DNA of 64,000 bases from Mediterranea massiliensis (GTDB taxonomy: Bacteria > Bacteroidota > Bacteroidia > Bacteroidales > Bacteroidaceae): positions 387,794 to 451,793 of the forward strand of contig NZ_LT635835.1 in the NCBI RefSeq assembly GCF_900128475.1, read 5' to 3'. Shown one piece after another: positions 25,374 through 35,874 of the stretch (its first letter is position 1; each line of letters begins with the position of its first letter). Position numbers and translations under genes: made by a program. A model generated the notes under the pieces. The model was not told the origin of the DNA. It did no database searches and was given only the letters and a program-made list of their open reading frames with translations.

Positions 25374-26453
25374 ATGAAGAAGAGAGTAAAATGGAGCCTC
25401 GTTGCCCTTGTCGGTGCCGGGCTGATAGGATGGGGTGTCTATTCGCAAATGCCCCAACCGAACGAAGAACTGGCGGAAGCCGATCAAGTAATGACCACCC
25501 AAAGTCGGGGAAAGAAAGCGTTGAACATCAATGCTGTCGTCGTACGCCCCCGTATGCTGACCGACGAAGTGCCCATCATCGGCAGCCTCATCCCCGACGA
25601 AGAAGTAAACCTGTCCTTTGAAACCTCTGGCAAAATCGTAGAAATCAATTTCGAGGAAGGTACCACCGTGCAGAAAGGCCAGCTGCTGGCCAAGGTGAAC
25701 GACCGTCCCCTGCAAGCCCAACTGCAACGACTGGTTTCGCAACTGAAGCTGGCAGAAGACCGTGTGTTCCGCCAGGACGCCCTGCTGAAGCGCGATGCCG
25801 TCAGCCAGGAAGCCTACGAGCAGGTCAAGACCGAACTGGCTACCCTGAACGCCGACATTGAAAGCGTCGAGGCGCAGATAGCCCAAACCGAGCTGCGTGC
25901 TCCCTTCGACGGCATCATCGGCTTGCGCCAGGTAAGCGTCGGCACCTATGCCTCGCCTACCACCATCGTGGCCAAGCTCACCAAGATTTCTCCCCTGAAG
26001 CTGGAGTTCTCCGTATCCGAACGCTACGCCCGCGACATTCAGGTTGGCACCAATCTCACCTTCACACTGGAAGGCTCGCTGGACACCTACCACGCACAAG
26101 TCTACGCCCGCGAATCGAGTCTCGACATCAACACGCACACCCTGACCGTACGTGCCCTCTACCCCAACCCCAGCGGCATCATGCCCGGCCGCTATGCCTC
26201 CATCACCCTGAAGAGGCAGGAATACAAGGATGCGCTGGCCATTCCCTCGCAGGCCATTGTCCCCGAAATGGGCAAGGACAAAGTGTTCCTCTACCGCTCG
26301 GGCAAAGCCGAACCGGTAGAAATCGTTACCGGTATCCGCACAGACGCACTGGTACAGGCCGTCAAGGGACTGGCTGCAGGCGACACCGTCATCATATCGG
26401 GCACCCAGCAACTCCGCACAGGTATGGATGTAACCATTGACCACATCGAATGA
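25374..26453 (+). CDS. RND efflux periplasmic adaptor (membrane fusion protein)
   Basis: 359 aa from the ATG at 25,374 (MKKRVKWSLVALVGAGLIGW), giving an N-terminal membrane anchor without a lipobox. The lipoyl/barrel-sandwich halves are NLSFETSGKIVEINFEEGTTV and TELRAPFDGIIGLRQVSVG, on either side of an alpha-hairpin (about residues 110-165). Beta-barrel and membrane-proximal domains follow (EFSVSERYARDIQ). It links the inner-membrane RND pump to the outer-membrane channel. First gene of an adaptor-pump-channel operon. Substrate unknown, likely drugs or bile salts given the gut habitat (inference). Confidence 0.92.
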   Translation: MKKRVKWSLVALVGAGLIGWGVYSQMPQPNEELAEADQVMTTQSRGKKALNINAVVVRPRMLTDEVPIIGSLIPDEEVNLSFETSGKIVEINFEEGTTVQKGQLLAKVNDRPLQAQLQRLVSQLKLAEDRVFRQDALLKRDAVSQEAYEQVKTELATLNADIESVEAQIAQTELRAPFDGIIGLRQVSVGTYASPTTIVAKLTKISPLKLEFSVSERYARDIQVGTNLTFTLEGSLDTYHAQVYARESSLDINTHTLTVRALYPNPSGIMPGRYASITLKRQEYKDALAIPSQAIVPEMGKDKVFLYRSGKAEPVEIVTGIRTDALVQAVKGLAAGDTVIISGTQQLRTGMDVTIDHIE

Positions 26454-26547
26454 ATAGAGAATGCACAACGAAACATGAGGAAGTACATTCGGCATCAGCA
26501 GACATTGCACGGCCTATTTCTTCATTCAAAACGATTCATCAAACAGC

Positions 26548-26582
26548 ATTCATCTTCAATTTCTAATTCTTAATTCTTCATT
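26548..26582. repeat. Partial AT-rich repeat before the RND pump gene
   Basis: TCATCTTCAATTTCTAATTC and TTAATTCTTCATT words, like the right arms of the copA and rsgA palindromes, end 3 bp before the pump ATG. The left arm is missing, so it is a half-element. Confidence 0.5.
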
Positions 26583-26585
26583 GAA

Positions 26586-29500
26586 ATGAATATATCCGAA
26601 CTAAGCATACGCCGCCCTGTATTGTCAACAGTACTGACCATCATCATCCTGCTCTTTGGCTTCATCGGCTATACCTACCTCGGCGTGCGCGAATATCCGT
26701 CGGTGGACAACCCCATCATCTCCGTATCCTGTTCGTACACGGGAGCCAACGCCGACGTCATCGAGAACCAGATTACCGAACCGCTGGAACAGAACATCAA
26801 CGGTATTCCCGGCATCCGCTCGCTGACCAGTGTCAGCCAGCAGGGGCAAAGCCGAATCACCGTCGAATTCGAACTGTCTGTCGACCTGGAAACTGCTGCC
26901 AACGACGTACGCGACAAGGTATCGCGCGCTCAGCGCTACCTGCCCCGCGACTGCGACCCGCCTACCGTATCGAAAGCCGATGCCGACGCCGTACCCATCC
27001 TGATGGTAGCCCTGCAGAGCAACAAGCGCTCGCTGCTGGAACTGAGTGAGATAGCCGACCTCACCGTAAAGGAACAGCTTCAGACCATCTCCGACGTAAG
27101 CAGCGTGAGTATCTGGGGCGAGAAGAAATATTCCATGCGTCTCTGGCTCGACCCCACCAAGATGTCGGGCTACGGCATCACACCCGTCGACGTAAAGAAT
27201 GCCATCGACCAGGAAAACATTGAACTCCCCTCGGGCAGTATCGAAGGCAACACCACCGAACTGACCATCCGCACCCTGGGTCTGATGCATACACCCGAAG
27301 AGTTCAACAACCTCATCATCAAGGAAGATGCCAACCGCATCATCCGCTTCAGCGACATCGGACGGGCCGAACTGGGAGCCGCCGACATCAAAAGCTACAT
27401 GAAGATGAACGGCGTACCAATGGTGGGCGTCGTAGTCGTTCCCCAGCCGGGAGCCAACCACATCCAGATAGCCGACGCCGTGTACGAGCGCATGGAGCGC
27501 ATGAAGAAAGACCTGCCCGAGGACGTCAGCTACAGCTATGGCTTCGACAACACCAAGTTCATCCGCGCCTCCATCAGTGAGGTGGAAAGCACCGTGTATG
27601 AAGCCTTCGTGCTGGTTATCATCATCATCTTCCTCTTCCTGCGCGACTGGCGCGTCACGCTGGTACCCTGTATCGTAATTCCCGTGTCGCTCATCGGTGC
27701 CTTCTTCGTGATGTACGTGGCAGGCTTCTCCATCAACGTACTGACGATGCTGGCCGTCGTCCTCTCCGTAGGTCTGGTGGTGGACGACGCCATCGTAATG
27801 ACCGAGAACATCTACGTCCGCATCGAGAAAGGCATGCCGCCCAAAGAAGCAGGTATCGAGGGAGCCAAGGAAATCTTCTTCGCCGTCATCTCCACCACCA
27901 TCACGCTGGTGGCTGTATTCTTCCCCATCGTTTTCATGGAAGGGACCACGGGCCGCCTCTTCCGTGAATTCAGCTTCGTCATTTCGGGCTCCATCATCAT
28001 CTCCTCGTTTGCAGCCCTCACCTTTACGCCGATGCTGGCCACCAAACTGCTGAAGCGACAGGAGCAGAAGAACTGGTTCTACCGCAAGACGGAGCCTTTC
28101 TTTGACGGACTGAACCGTCTGTACAGCCGTTCGCTCGCGGCTTTCCTGCGCAAACGCTGGATTGCCCTGGTGTTCACCCTCATCACCTTTGACGTCATCT
28201 TCGTTCTGTGGAACCGCATCCCCGCCGAGATGGCTCCGCTGGAGGACCGTTCGCAAATCAACATCAACACCATCGGTGCCGAAGGCGTCAGCTACGAATA
28301 CATCCGCGACTACACGGAGCACATCAATGACGTGGTCGACTCCATCATCCCCGATGCGGCCGCCGTCACGGCCCGCGTGTCCAGCGGAAGCGGCAACATC
28401 CGCATTACGCTGAAGGACATCCGCGACCGCGACTATTCACAGATGGACGTGGCCGAAAAGCTGTCGCAGGCCGTCAAGCGGGAAACGCAGGCACGTGCCT
28501 TCGTACAGCAGTCGTCGTCCTTCGGCGGACGCCGTGCCAGCATGCCGGTACAATATGTATTGCAGGCCACCAACCTTGAAAAACTACAGGAAGTGCTGCC
28601 CAAGTTCATGGAACGCGTCTATGAAAACGATGTCTTCCAGATGGCCGACGTCGACCTGAAGTTCAGCAAGCCTGAAGCCCGCATCAGCATCAACCGCGAC
28701 AAGGCCGGTGCCATGGGCGTCAGCACCAAGAACATTGCCCAGACCCTGCAATACGGTTTGAGCGGCCAGCGCATGGGATACTTCTACATGAACGGCAAGC
28801 AATACGAGATCTTGGGAGAAATCAACCGCCAGCAACGCAACCGGCCGGCCTACCTGGTGGGCCTGTACATCCGCAACGACGCAGGCGACATGATCCAGCT
28901 CGACAACCTGGTGGAACTGGTCTACGGCACGGCTCCCCCGAAGCTGTACCACTACAACCGCTTCGTGTCGGCTACCGTCTCGGCCGGACTGGCCGAAGGG
29001 AAGACCATCGGACAGGGACTGGACGAGATGGACAAGATAGCCGACGAGGTGCTGGACGAGACCTTCCGCACAGCCCTGGCGGGCGACTCGAAGGACTATA
29101 GCGAGAGCGCCTCCAGCCTGATGTTCGCCTTCATCCTGGCCATCTTCCTCATCTACCTGATTCTGGCAGCCCAGTTCGAGAGCTTCAAGGATCCGCTCAT
29201 CATCATGCTCACCGTGCCGCTGGCCATTGCGGGTGCGCTGATATTCATGTCGATAGGCGACATCACGATGAACATCTTCAGCCAGATCGGCATTATCATG
29301 CTCATCGGCCTGGTGGCCAAGAACGGCATTCTGATCGTCGAGTTTGCCAACCAGAAGCAGGAAGCGGGCGAAGACAAGATGCAGGCCATCCGCGACGCCT
29401 CGCTCCAACGCCTCCGCCCCATCCTGATGACGAGCGCCTCGACCATCATCGGCCTCATCCCGCTGGCCTTTGCCACAGGCGAAGGTGCCAACCAACGCAT

Positions 29501-29618
29501 TGCCATGGGTACGGCCGTCGTAGGCGGCATGCTGGTGTCCACCCTGCTCACCATGTACATCGTACCCGCCATCTACAGTTATGTATCTACCAACCGAAGT
29601 AAAGTAAGAAAGATATGA
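26586..29618 (+). CDS. RND multidrug efflux pump (HAE1 family)
   Basis: 1010 aa. TM1 is at the N-terminus (VLSTVLTIIILLFGFIGYTYL), and two large periplasmic loops and 12 predicted TM helices follow. The proton-relay aspartates are in VGLVVDDAIVMTENI (TM4), and GMLVSTLLTMYIVPAIYS closes the C-terminus. AcrB-like trimeric proton antiporter. The spacer before it carries a half palindromic repeat, but no promoter, so it is probably read with the adaptor. Its stop codon overlaps the start of the outer-membrane channel gene by 4 bp (ATGA), indicating translational coupling. Confidence 0.95.
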   Translation: MNISELSIRRPVLSTVLTIIILLFGFIGYTYLGVREYPSVDNPIISVSCSYTGANADVIENQITEPLEQNINGIPGIRSLTSVSQQGQSRITVEFELSVDLETAANDVRDKVSRAQRYLPRDCDPPTVSKADADAVPILMVALQSNKRSLLELSEIADLTVKEQLQTISDVSSVSIWGEKKYSMRLWLDPTKMSGYGITPVDVKNAIDQENIELPSGSIEGNTTELTIRTLGLMHTPEEFNNLIIKEDANRIIRFSDIGRAELGAADIKSYMKMNGVPMVGVVVVPQPGANHIQIADAVYERMERMKKDLPEDVSYSYGFDNTKFIRASISEVESTVYEAFVLVIIIIFLFLRDWRVTLVPCIVIPVSLIGAFFVMYVAGFSINVLTMLAVVLSVGLVVDDAIVMTENIYVRIEKGMPPKEAGIEGAKEIFFAVISTTITLVAVFFPIVFMEGTTGRLFREFSFVISGSIIISSFAALTFTPMLATKLLKRQEQKNWFYRKTEPFFDGLNRLYSRSLAAFLRKRWIALVFTLITFDVIFVLWNRIPAEMAPLEDRSQININTIGAEGVSYEYIRDYTEHINDVVDSIIPDAAAVTARVSSGSGNIRITLKDIRDRDYSQMDVAEKLSQAVKRETQARAFVQQSSSFGGRRASMPVQYVLQATNLEKLQEVLPKFMERVYENDVFQMADVDLKFSKPEARISINRDKAGAMGVSTKNIAQTLQYGLSGQRMGYFYMNGKQYEILGEINRQQRNRPAYLVGLYIRNDAGDMIQLDNLVELVYGTAPPKLYHYNRFVSATVSAGLAEGKTIGQGLDEMDKIADEVLDETFRTALAGDSKDYSESASSLMFAFILAIFLIYLILAAQFESFKDPLIIMLTVPLAIAGALIFMSIGDITMNIFSQIGIIMLIGLVAKNGILIVEFANQKQEAGEDKMQAIRDASLQRLRPILMTSASTIIGLIPLAFATGEGANQRIAMGTAVVGGMLVSTLLTMYIVPAIYSYVSTNRSKVRKI

Positions 29619-30943
29619 AACGCATCCTATTGTCTACGATAGCCGTCCTCTGTGCCCTGTCTGCCATACAGGCACAGCAGGCAGTCACCTATACCCTGAA
29701 GTCGTGCCTCGAAGAAGGGCTCCTCAACAACTACTCCCTGCGCATCACGCACAACGAGGAGCAGATCAGCCAGAACAACGCCACCCTGGCCAATGCCGGC
29801 GCCCTGCCTACCGTCGACCTGACGGGCGGCTACCAGGCCAGTCTGGACAATACCAACAGCAAGGTGAGAAGCACCGGCCTGACGGAAAAGCAGCACAACG
29901 TCTTCGACCAGACCATCGATGCCGGCATCGACCTCAACTGGACCATCTTCGACGGATTCAACATCTCCACCACCTACCAGCAGCTGAAGCTGCTCCGCGA
30001 ACAGGGAGAGACCAATACCCGCATCGCACTGGAGGACTTCATCGCCTCGCTCACCGCCGAATACTACAACTTCATCCAGCAGAAAATCCGCATGAAGAAC
30101 CTGCTCTATGCCGTCCGGCTTTCCAAGGAACGCCTGCGCATCGTGGAGGCACGCTACCATGTGGGCAACTTCTCGCGTCTGGACTACCAGCAGGCCAAGG
30201 TGGACTTCAACGCCGACAGTGCCCAATACATGAAGCAGCAGGAGCTGCTCCACACTTCACGCATCAACCTGAACGAGCTGATGGGCAACGAGAACGTAGA
30301 TCAGCTCATCCTGACGCACGACAGCGTCATCGATGTCAACTCTTCGCTCGATTTCGAGGAGCTCTGGCAAGCCACCCTAAAAGTCAATTCGTCCCTGCTG
30401 AAAGCCGACCAGAACACCCGGCTGGCACAGATGGACTACAAGAAGGTGAACTCGCGCAACTATCCCTACGTCCGCCTGAACGCCGGATACGGCTACACGT
30501 TCAATAAATACGACATCAACAGCTACAGCCGGCGCAACAACTTCGGATTCAGCGGCGGAGTGACCATCGGCTTCAACATCTTCGACGGCAACCGCAAGCG
30601 CGAACGGCGCAATGCCAGCATCGCCGTGAAGAACGCCCGCCTGCAACGCGACGAGCTGGAACTCTCCCTGCGGGCCGACCTGAGCAACCTGTGGCAGGCC
30701 TACCGCAACAACCTGGAGATGCTGAACCTGGAACGGCAGAACCTCGTCGCCGCCAAGGACAACCACGAAATCGCCATGGAACGCTACATGCTGGGCAACC
30801 TTTCGGGTATCGAGATGCGCGAAGCACAGAAGAGCCTGCTCGACGCCGAGGAACGCATCCTGACGGCCGAGTACAACACCAAGCTCTGCGAAATATCGCT
30901 TCTGCAAATCAGCGGAAAAGTGACAAAATACTTGGACTTGTAA
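29615..30943 (+). CDS. TolC-family outer-membrane efflux channel
   Basis: 442 aa with a signal peptide (MKRILLSTIAVLCALSAIQA). Two OEP repeats, each starting with a long helix and the G-x-x-P-x-[VL] pattern: LANAGALPTVDLTGGYQAS, and VNSRNYPYVRLNAGYGYTF. The second half has GVTIGFNIFDGNRKRERRNA. It forms the trimeric exit duct for the pump. The 4-bp overlap with the pump gene and same-strand order complete a tripartite operon (25,374-30,943). No TetR- or AraC-type regulator is next to the operon. Confidence 0.93.
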   Translation: MKRILLSTIAVLCALSAIQAQQAVTYTLKSCLEEGLLNNYSLRITHNEEQISQNNATLANAGALPTVDLTGGYQASLDNTNSKVRSTGLTEKQHNVFDQTIDAGIDLNWTIFDGFNISTTYQQLKLLREQGETNTRIALEDFIASLTAEYYNFIQQKIRMKNLLYAVRLSKERLRIVEARYHVGNFSRLDYQQAKVDFNADSAQYMKQQELLHTSRINLNELMGNENVDQLILTHDSVIDVNSSLDFEELWQATLKVNSSLLKADQNTRLAQMDYKKVNSRNYPYVRLNAGYGYTFNKYDINSYSRRNNFGFSGGVTIGFNIFDGNRKRERRNASIAVKNARLQRDELELSLRADLSNLWQAYRNNLEMLNLERQNLVAAKDNHEIAMERYMLGNLSGIEMREAQKSLLDAEERILTAEYNTKLCEISLLQISGKVTKYLDL

Positions 30944-31070
30944 ATCCTGCATCCATTCGTAAGATTTATTTTGAAAGAGCTGTCGTTTTATTTCACATAT
31001 CTTTTTAACTTTGCAGGCGCAACCCTTGAAAAACGACATGAACTCTATCCAACAAATGAATCTTACCCAT

Positions 31071-33512
31071 ATGAAACACAGCATTTGTCTAAGCCTGAGC
31101 ATGGCAACGCTGCTCAGCGTATCTTCCTGCCGGCAGGCTGCATACCAGCAGCCGCAGGCTCCCATCCAGGAAGTATCCTTTACCCAAGTCCATCTGACCG
31201 ACAGCTTCTGGTCGCCCAGAATTGAAACCAACCGGACGGTATCCATCCCGTCAGCCTTCCGCGAATGCGAGAAGAACGGCCGCTTCGACAATTTTGCCAT
31301 CGCCGCCGGCCTGAAGAAAGGTGAGCACCGGGGCGACTTTTCGTTCGACGACACAGACCCCTACAAGGTGATAGAGGGCGCGTCCTACTCGCTGGCCGTC
31401 CGCTACGACCCGCAGCTCGACCAGTATCTGGACAGCGTCATCGCCATCATCGCCGCCGCCCAGGAGCCGGACGGCTACCTGACAACCTGTGTCACCAACA
31501 AGTGTTACCGCCTGTCCGGCTGGTGGGGACGCTCCAAATGGGAAAAGCTCAACAGCCACGAACTCTATAACAGCGGCCACCTCTACGAAGCGGCAGTAGC
31601 CCATTACCGGGCCACCGGCAAACGTACCCTGCTTGACGTAGCCATCAAGAACGCCAACCTAGTATGCCAGGTATTCGGCCCCGGCGAAGGACAGAAGCAC
31701 GTGCCCTCCGGACACCCCATCATCGAAATGGCACTGGTCAAGCTCTACAAGGTCACCCACGACGAGAAATACCTGCGGATGGCCCAATACTTCATCGAGG
31801 AGACCGGGCGCGGAACCGACGGCCACAAGCTGAGCGAATACAGCCAGGACCACAAACCCATCCTGCAACAGGACGAAATGGCGGGACATGCCGTCCGCGC
31901 AGGTTACCTCTATTCGGGCGTGACCGACGTGGCCATGCAGACGAACGACACGTCCTACCTCCATGCCATGACACGTCTGTGGAACAACCTGGCGGACAAG
32001 AAACTCTACATCACGGGGGGCATGGGCTCGCGTGCACAGGGCGAAGGCTTCGGTCCCAATTACGAGCTGCCCAACCACACGGCCTATTGCGAGACCTGCG
32101 CCTCCATCGCCAACGTCTTCTGGAACTACCGCATGTTCCTGGCCACCGGCGAGTCCAAATATGTCGACGTCTACGAACGGGCACTGTACAATGGCGTCCT
32201 CTCCGGCGTATCGCTGAGCGGCGACAAGTTCTTCTACGACAATCCGCTGGAATCGATGGGCGAACACGAACGCCAACGATGGTTCGGCTGTGCCTGCTGC
32301 CCGGGCAACATCACCCGCTTCCTGGCCTCCGTATCGGGCTACCAGTATGCCACACAGCAGAACGACGTCTACGTCAACCTCTACATACAAGGGAAAGCCG
32401 ACCTGACGACAACAGACAACCAGGTCACCTTGACCCAGACCACCACCTATCCCTGGAACGGCCAGGTGTCTATCCAAGTCACTCCCGAGAAAGAGCGTGA
32501 ATTTGCCATCCGCCTGCGCATCCCCGGCTGGCTGACAGACAGGCCCGTCGCCTCCAGCCTGTACGCCTACACCGATGCACCGAAGGACTACCATATTCGG
32601 GTGAACGGCCAAGCGGCAGACTATCTGACCGGCAACGGCTATGCCACCCTCCTGCGGACGTGGAAAGCAGGAGACGTCATCGAACTGGAGCTACCGATGG
32701 AAGTCCGCAGAATCCAGGCCAACGAGCAAGTCAAGACCGACGTAGGGTTCCTGGCCCTGGAACGCGGCCCCATCGTCTACTGCCTGGAAGGGAAAGACCA
32801 GCCGGACAGTACGGTATTCAACAAATTCATCGCCCCCACTGCCCCCGTCGCCGCCCGCTATGATGCCGGCCTTCTGAACGGAGTCGTCGTGCTGGACGGT
32901 ACGGCCCAAGAAGTCGGTACCGACGGAACTGTCACCGCCGTTCCCTTCCGGGCCATCCCCTATTCCACCTGGAACAACCGTGGAGCCGACCAGATGGAAG
33001 TCTGGATTGCCTCCGCCAAAGAATACGCCACTCCTACCCCTCAACCCACCATCGCCTCGCGCGCCCGGACCTTCAGCCTGCAGGCCGCTATCCAGAAAGA
33101 TGCCCCCGAATCGGCCGCCCAGGAAGTATGGGCCTGGGGAGTCAACGACCAGTGGGAACCCCAGTCTTCTTCGGATATCTCCAAACCCTACTTCTACTGG
33201 TGGCTGAAGAAGGGAAGCCTCGAGACGCTGGCCTACGAGTTCGACCGCCCTTACCGGGTGTCCGGCGTATCGGTCTATTGGCTGGACCTGGACCACTATG
33301 ACGGCAACTTCCGGGTACCCCAGAGCTGGAAGCTCTATTACAAGGCCGGCAAGGCATGGAAGGAAGTGGAAGCCCAAAGCGAATACGGTATAAAGAAAGA
33401 CTGCTACAATACCCTGAAGTTCAAGCCGGTCGAAACCACCGGACTGAAGATAGCCGCCCAGCTTCAGGAAAATGCGTCAGGCGGCATCCTCGAATGGAAA
33501 GTCAACGAATAA
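31071..33512 (+). CDS. GH127 beta-L-arabinofuranosidase-like lipoprotein
   Basis: 813 aa from the ATG at 31,071; lipoprotein signal (KHSICLSLSMATLLSVSSC). The (alpha/alpha)6 barrel of DUF1680/GH127 spans about residues 40-640. From memory of the Bifidobacterium enzyme HypBA1, the catalytic and zinc residues are an acid/base Glu, Glu-x-Cys and adjacent Cys-Cys. All are found here at matching spacing: E325, E341, C343, C409 and C410 (nucleophile C409). A C-terminal discoidin-like beta domain (LAYEFDRPYRVSGVSVYWL) follows. A TAACTTTG element is at 31,006-31,013. Probably removes beta-L-arabinofuranose from plant glycoproteins; related GH127/GH146 activities are possible. Confidence 0.88.
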   Translation: MKHSICLSLSMATLLSVSSCRQAAYQQPQAPIQEVSFTQVHLTDSFWSPRIETNRTVSIPSAFRECEKNGRFDNFAIAAGLKKGEHRGDFSFDDTDPYKVIEGASYSLAVRYDPQLDQYLDSVIAIIAAAQEPDGYLTTCVTNKCYRLSGWWGRSKWEKLNSHELYNSGHLYEAAVAHYRATGKRTLLDVAIKNANLVCQVFGPGEGQKHVPSGHPIIEMALVKLYKVTHDEKYLRMAQYFIEETGRGTDGHKLSEYSQDHKPILQQDEMAGHAVRAGYLYSGVTDVAMQTNDTSYLHAMTRLWNNLADKKLYITGGMGSRAQGEGFGPNYELPNHTAYCETCASIANVFWNYRMFLATGESKYVDVYERALYNGVLSGVSLSGDKFFYDNPLESMGEHERQRWFGCACCPGNITRFLASVSGYQYATQQNDVYVNLYIQGKADLTTTDNQVTLTQTTTYPWNGQVSIQVTPEKEREFAIRLRIPGWLTDRPVASSLYAYTDAPKDYHIRVNGQAADYLTGNGYATLLRTWKAGDVIELELPMEVRRIQANEQVKTDVGFLALERGPIVYCLEGKDQPDSTVFNKFIAPTAPVAARYDAGLLNGVVVLDGTAQEVGTDGTVTAVPFRAIPYSTWNNRGADQMEVWIASAKEYATPTPQPTIASRARTFSLQAAIQKDAPESAAQEVWAWGVNDQWEPQSSSDISKPYFYWWLKKGSLETLAYEFDRPYRVSGVSVYWLDLDHYDGNFRVPQSWKLYYKAGKAWKEVEAQSEYGIKKDCYNTLKFKPVETTGLKIAAQLQENASGGILEWKVNE

Positions 33513-33533
33513 ATACTGATAAAACTAAAAACA

Positions 33534-35792
33534 ATGTTTGGTTCATTGAAAAACATCCTCGTCCCCCTCTGTCTGGGAGGACTGCTGAGTGTGCCCGCCT
33601 ATCCGCAGGGCACGGTAGAAGACTATAACCGCGCGTATAGCCTCCGTGAGAAATACAGCGCAAAGCACGTGCTGTACAGTGACGTCGTACCCCACTGGGT
33701 GGAAGGCGCCGATGTCTTCTGGTACATCCGCAACACGGCCCGTGGCAAGGAATACATCAAAGTCGACGCGAAACAGTCCAAGCGCTCTGCCTTGTTCGAC
33801 CAGGAGAAGCTGGCCCGCCTGCTGGCCGAACAGACCGGCAAGCAGACCGATGCCTACAACCTGCCCCTGAACCAGTGCCGCCTGAACCCGAAGGCCGACA
33901 CCCTGCGCTTCGAGTCGACCGGCAAATACTGGGCCTATGCCATCAAGAAAAACTCGCTCGTGACGGAAGGTGAGGTACAGCCCCGCGGACCACAGCCCCA
34001 CTGGATGGAGGTGGACGACGAGAAAGGCCGCGGACCTGTCACCTCGCCCGACGGGAAATATACCGCCTACATCAAGAACGACAACATCTACGTGCGCGAC
34101 GTCGCCAGCGGGAAAGAAAAGCAACTGAGCATCGACGGCACGAAGGGCAACTACTATTCGTCCTACATCCAATGGTCGCCCGACTCGAAGGCACTGGCCG
34201 CCTGCCGCATCCGTCCCGCCGAGAAGCGGTATGTGTACTACGTGGAGTCGTCGCCCGCCGACCAGCTCCAGCCCAAACTCCACAAGCAGGAGTATGCCAA
34301 GCCCGGTGACGAGCTGCGCTTCAAGGTGCCCTGCATCTTCGAAGTGGAAAGCGGACGCCGGCTGATTCCCTCGACCGAACTCTTCAGCCACCAGTACGAC
34401 CTGTACGGACCGACCTGGAATACCGACAGCAAGGGCATCACCTTTGAGTACAACGAACGCGGACACAAAGTCTACCGCGTGCTCGAAATGTCGGCAACCG
34501 ACGGCAGCGTACGCACGCTGATTGAGGAGAAGGAAGAGAAATACGTCAACTATCCCCGCATCTACCGCCACTACCTGAGCGACGGGAAGCGCATCCTCTG
34601 GTCGAGCGAGCGCGACAACTACAACCACCTCTACCTGTACGACCGCGCGACAGGGAAGCCCCTCCACCAGATTACCCGCGGCGAATGGTACGTACGCGAG
34701 GTGCAGTACGTGGACGAGCAGAACGAGACCATCTACTTCTCGGCCAACGGCATGAACAAGGACGAAGACCCGTACCTCATCCACTACTACCGCATCGGCT
34801 TCGACGGCTCCGGCCTGACCTGCCTGACGCCGGAAGAAGGCATGCACAAGGCCTGGTATTCGTCCGACCATCAATATCTGGTCGATGTATATAGCAAGGT
34901 GGACCAGGCTCCCGTAGCCGTCCTGCGCAACGCCACCGACGGCAGCATACGCATGCAGCTGGAACAGGCCGACATCTCGGCCCTGCTGCAGAACGGTTGG
35001 CAGGCCCCCGAAGTGTTCACCGCCAAGGGGCGCGACGGCAAGACCGACATGTGGGGCCTCATCTACCGCCCCTCCAACCTGGACCCGAACAAGAAATACC
35101 CCGTCATCGAATATATCTACTCCGGCCCGGGCGACCAGTATGTGCCCAAGACCTTCACTTCCTACAACTGGTGGATGACCTCGCTGGCCGAACTGGGCTT
35201 CATCGTGGTACAGGTGGACGGCATGACCACCTCCTTCCGCTCCAAGGAGTTTGAAGAAGTCTGCTACAAGAACCTGAAGGACGCCGGCCTGCCCGACCAC
35301 ATCACCTGGATCAAGGCCGCCGCCGAGAAGTATCCCTACATGGACATCGACCGCGTAGGCATCTTCGGCTGCTCGGCCGGCGGACAGGAATCCACCGGAG
35401 CCGTACTTTTCCATCCCGAATTCTACAAGGCCGCCTATTCGGCCTGCGGATGCCACGACAACCGGATGGACAAAATCTGGTGGAACGAGCTGTGGATGGG
35501 CTATCCCGTGGACGAGTCCTACAGTGCCTGCTCCAACGTGGACAACGCCTACCGGCTGACCCGCCCCCTGATGCTGGTCGTAGGCGAGCTGGACGATAAT
35601 GTGGATCCGGCCTCGACCCTGCAGGTGGCCAATGCCCTCATCAAGGCCGGCAAGGACTTCGACCTGGTAGTTATCCCCGGCGCCCACCACACGATGGGCG
35701 AGGACTTCGGCGAGCACAAGCGGTATGACTTCTTCGTCCGCCACCTGATGGGAGTCACCCCGCCGTCATGGGACCAGGTACGCACCAAATAA
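33534..35792 (+). CDS. Dipeptidyl-peptidase IV-like S9 family serine peptidase
   Basis: 752 aa, secreted (signal peptide MFGSLKNILVPLCLGGLLSV, cleavage near YPQG). An N-terminal beta-propeller (about residues 60-480) has repeated WSPDS and SPDG blades. The alpha/beta-hydrolase domain has the nucleophile Ser614 in GCSAGGQES, the Asp in GELDDNVDP and the His in PGAHHTMGEDFG. The double-Glu motif typical of true DPP-IV is not obvious, so a prolyl oligopeptidase-family exo- or dipeptidase is the safe call. It follows the GH127 gene by 21 bp and is probably co-transcribed. Confidence 0.88.
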   Translation: MFGSLKNILVPLCLGGLLSVPAYPQGTVEDYNRAYSLREKYSAKHVLYSDVVPHWVEGADVFWYIRNTARGKEYIKVDAKQSKRSALFDQEKLARLLAEQTGKQTDAYNLPLNQCRLNPKADTLRFESTGKYWAYAIKKNSLVTEGEVQPRGPQPHWMEVDDEKGRGPVTSPDGKYTAYIKNDNIYVRDVASGKEKQLSIDGTKGNYYSSYIQWSPDSKALAACRIRPAEKRYVYYVESSPADQLQPKLHKQEYAKPGDELRFKVPCIFEVESGRRLIPSTELFSHQYDLYGPTWNTDSKGITFEYNERGHKVYRVLEMSATDGSVRTLIEEKEEKYVNYPRIYRHYLSDGKRILWSSERDNYNHLYLYDRATGKPLHQITRGEWYVREVQYVDEQNETIYFSANGMNKDEDPYLIHYYRIGFDGSGLTCLTPEEGMHKAWYSSDHQYLVDVYSKVDQAPVAVLRNATDGSIRMQLEQADISALLQNGWQAPEVFTAKGRDGKTDMWGLIYRPSNLDPNKKYPVIEYIYSGPGDQYVPKTFTSYNWWMTSLAELGFIVVQVDGMTTSFRSKEFEEVCYKNLKDAGLPDHITWIKAAAEKYPYMDIDRVGIFGCSAGGQESTGAVLFHPEFYKAAYSACGCHDNRMDKIWWNELWMGYPVDESYSACSNVDNAYRLTRPLMLVVGELDDNVDPASTLQVANALIKAGKDFDLVVIPGAHHTMGEDFGEHKRYDFFVRHLMGVTPPSWDQVRTK

Positions 35793-35874
35793 GCACCCGC
35801 CCCCGTGCCGGTCAAACGGCCGGAAACGGTCGGACGGCCGGAAGTTCTACGGCCTTACATCCGTATCCCGTACC

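Noticed and set aside
26625..28322. 565-codon open frame antisense to the RND pump
   Set aside because: Same shadow composition; no motif and a complete pump on the plus strand.
33543..35744. 733-codon open frame antisense to the S9 peptidase
   Set aside because: Low-information Val/His/Gly repeats typical of reverse-strand shadows; the peptidase has all catalytic motifs.
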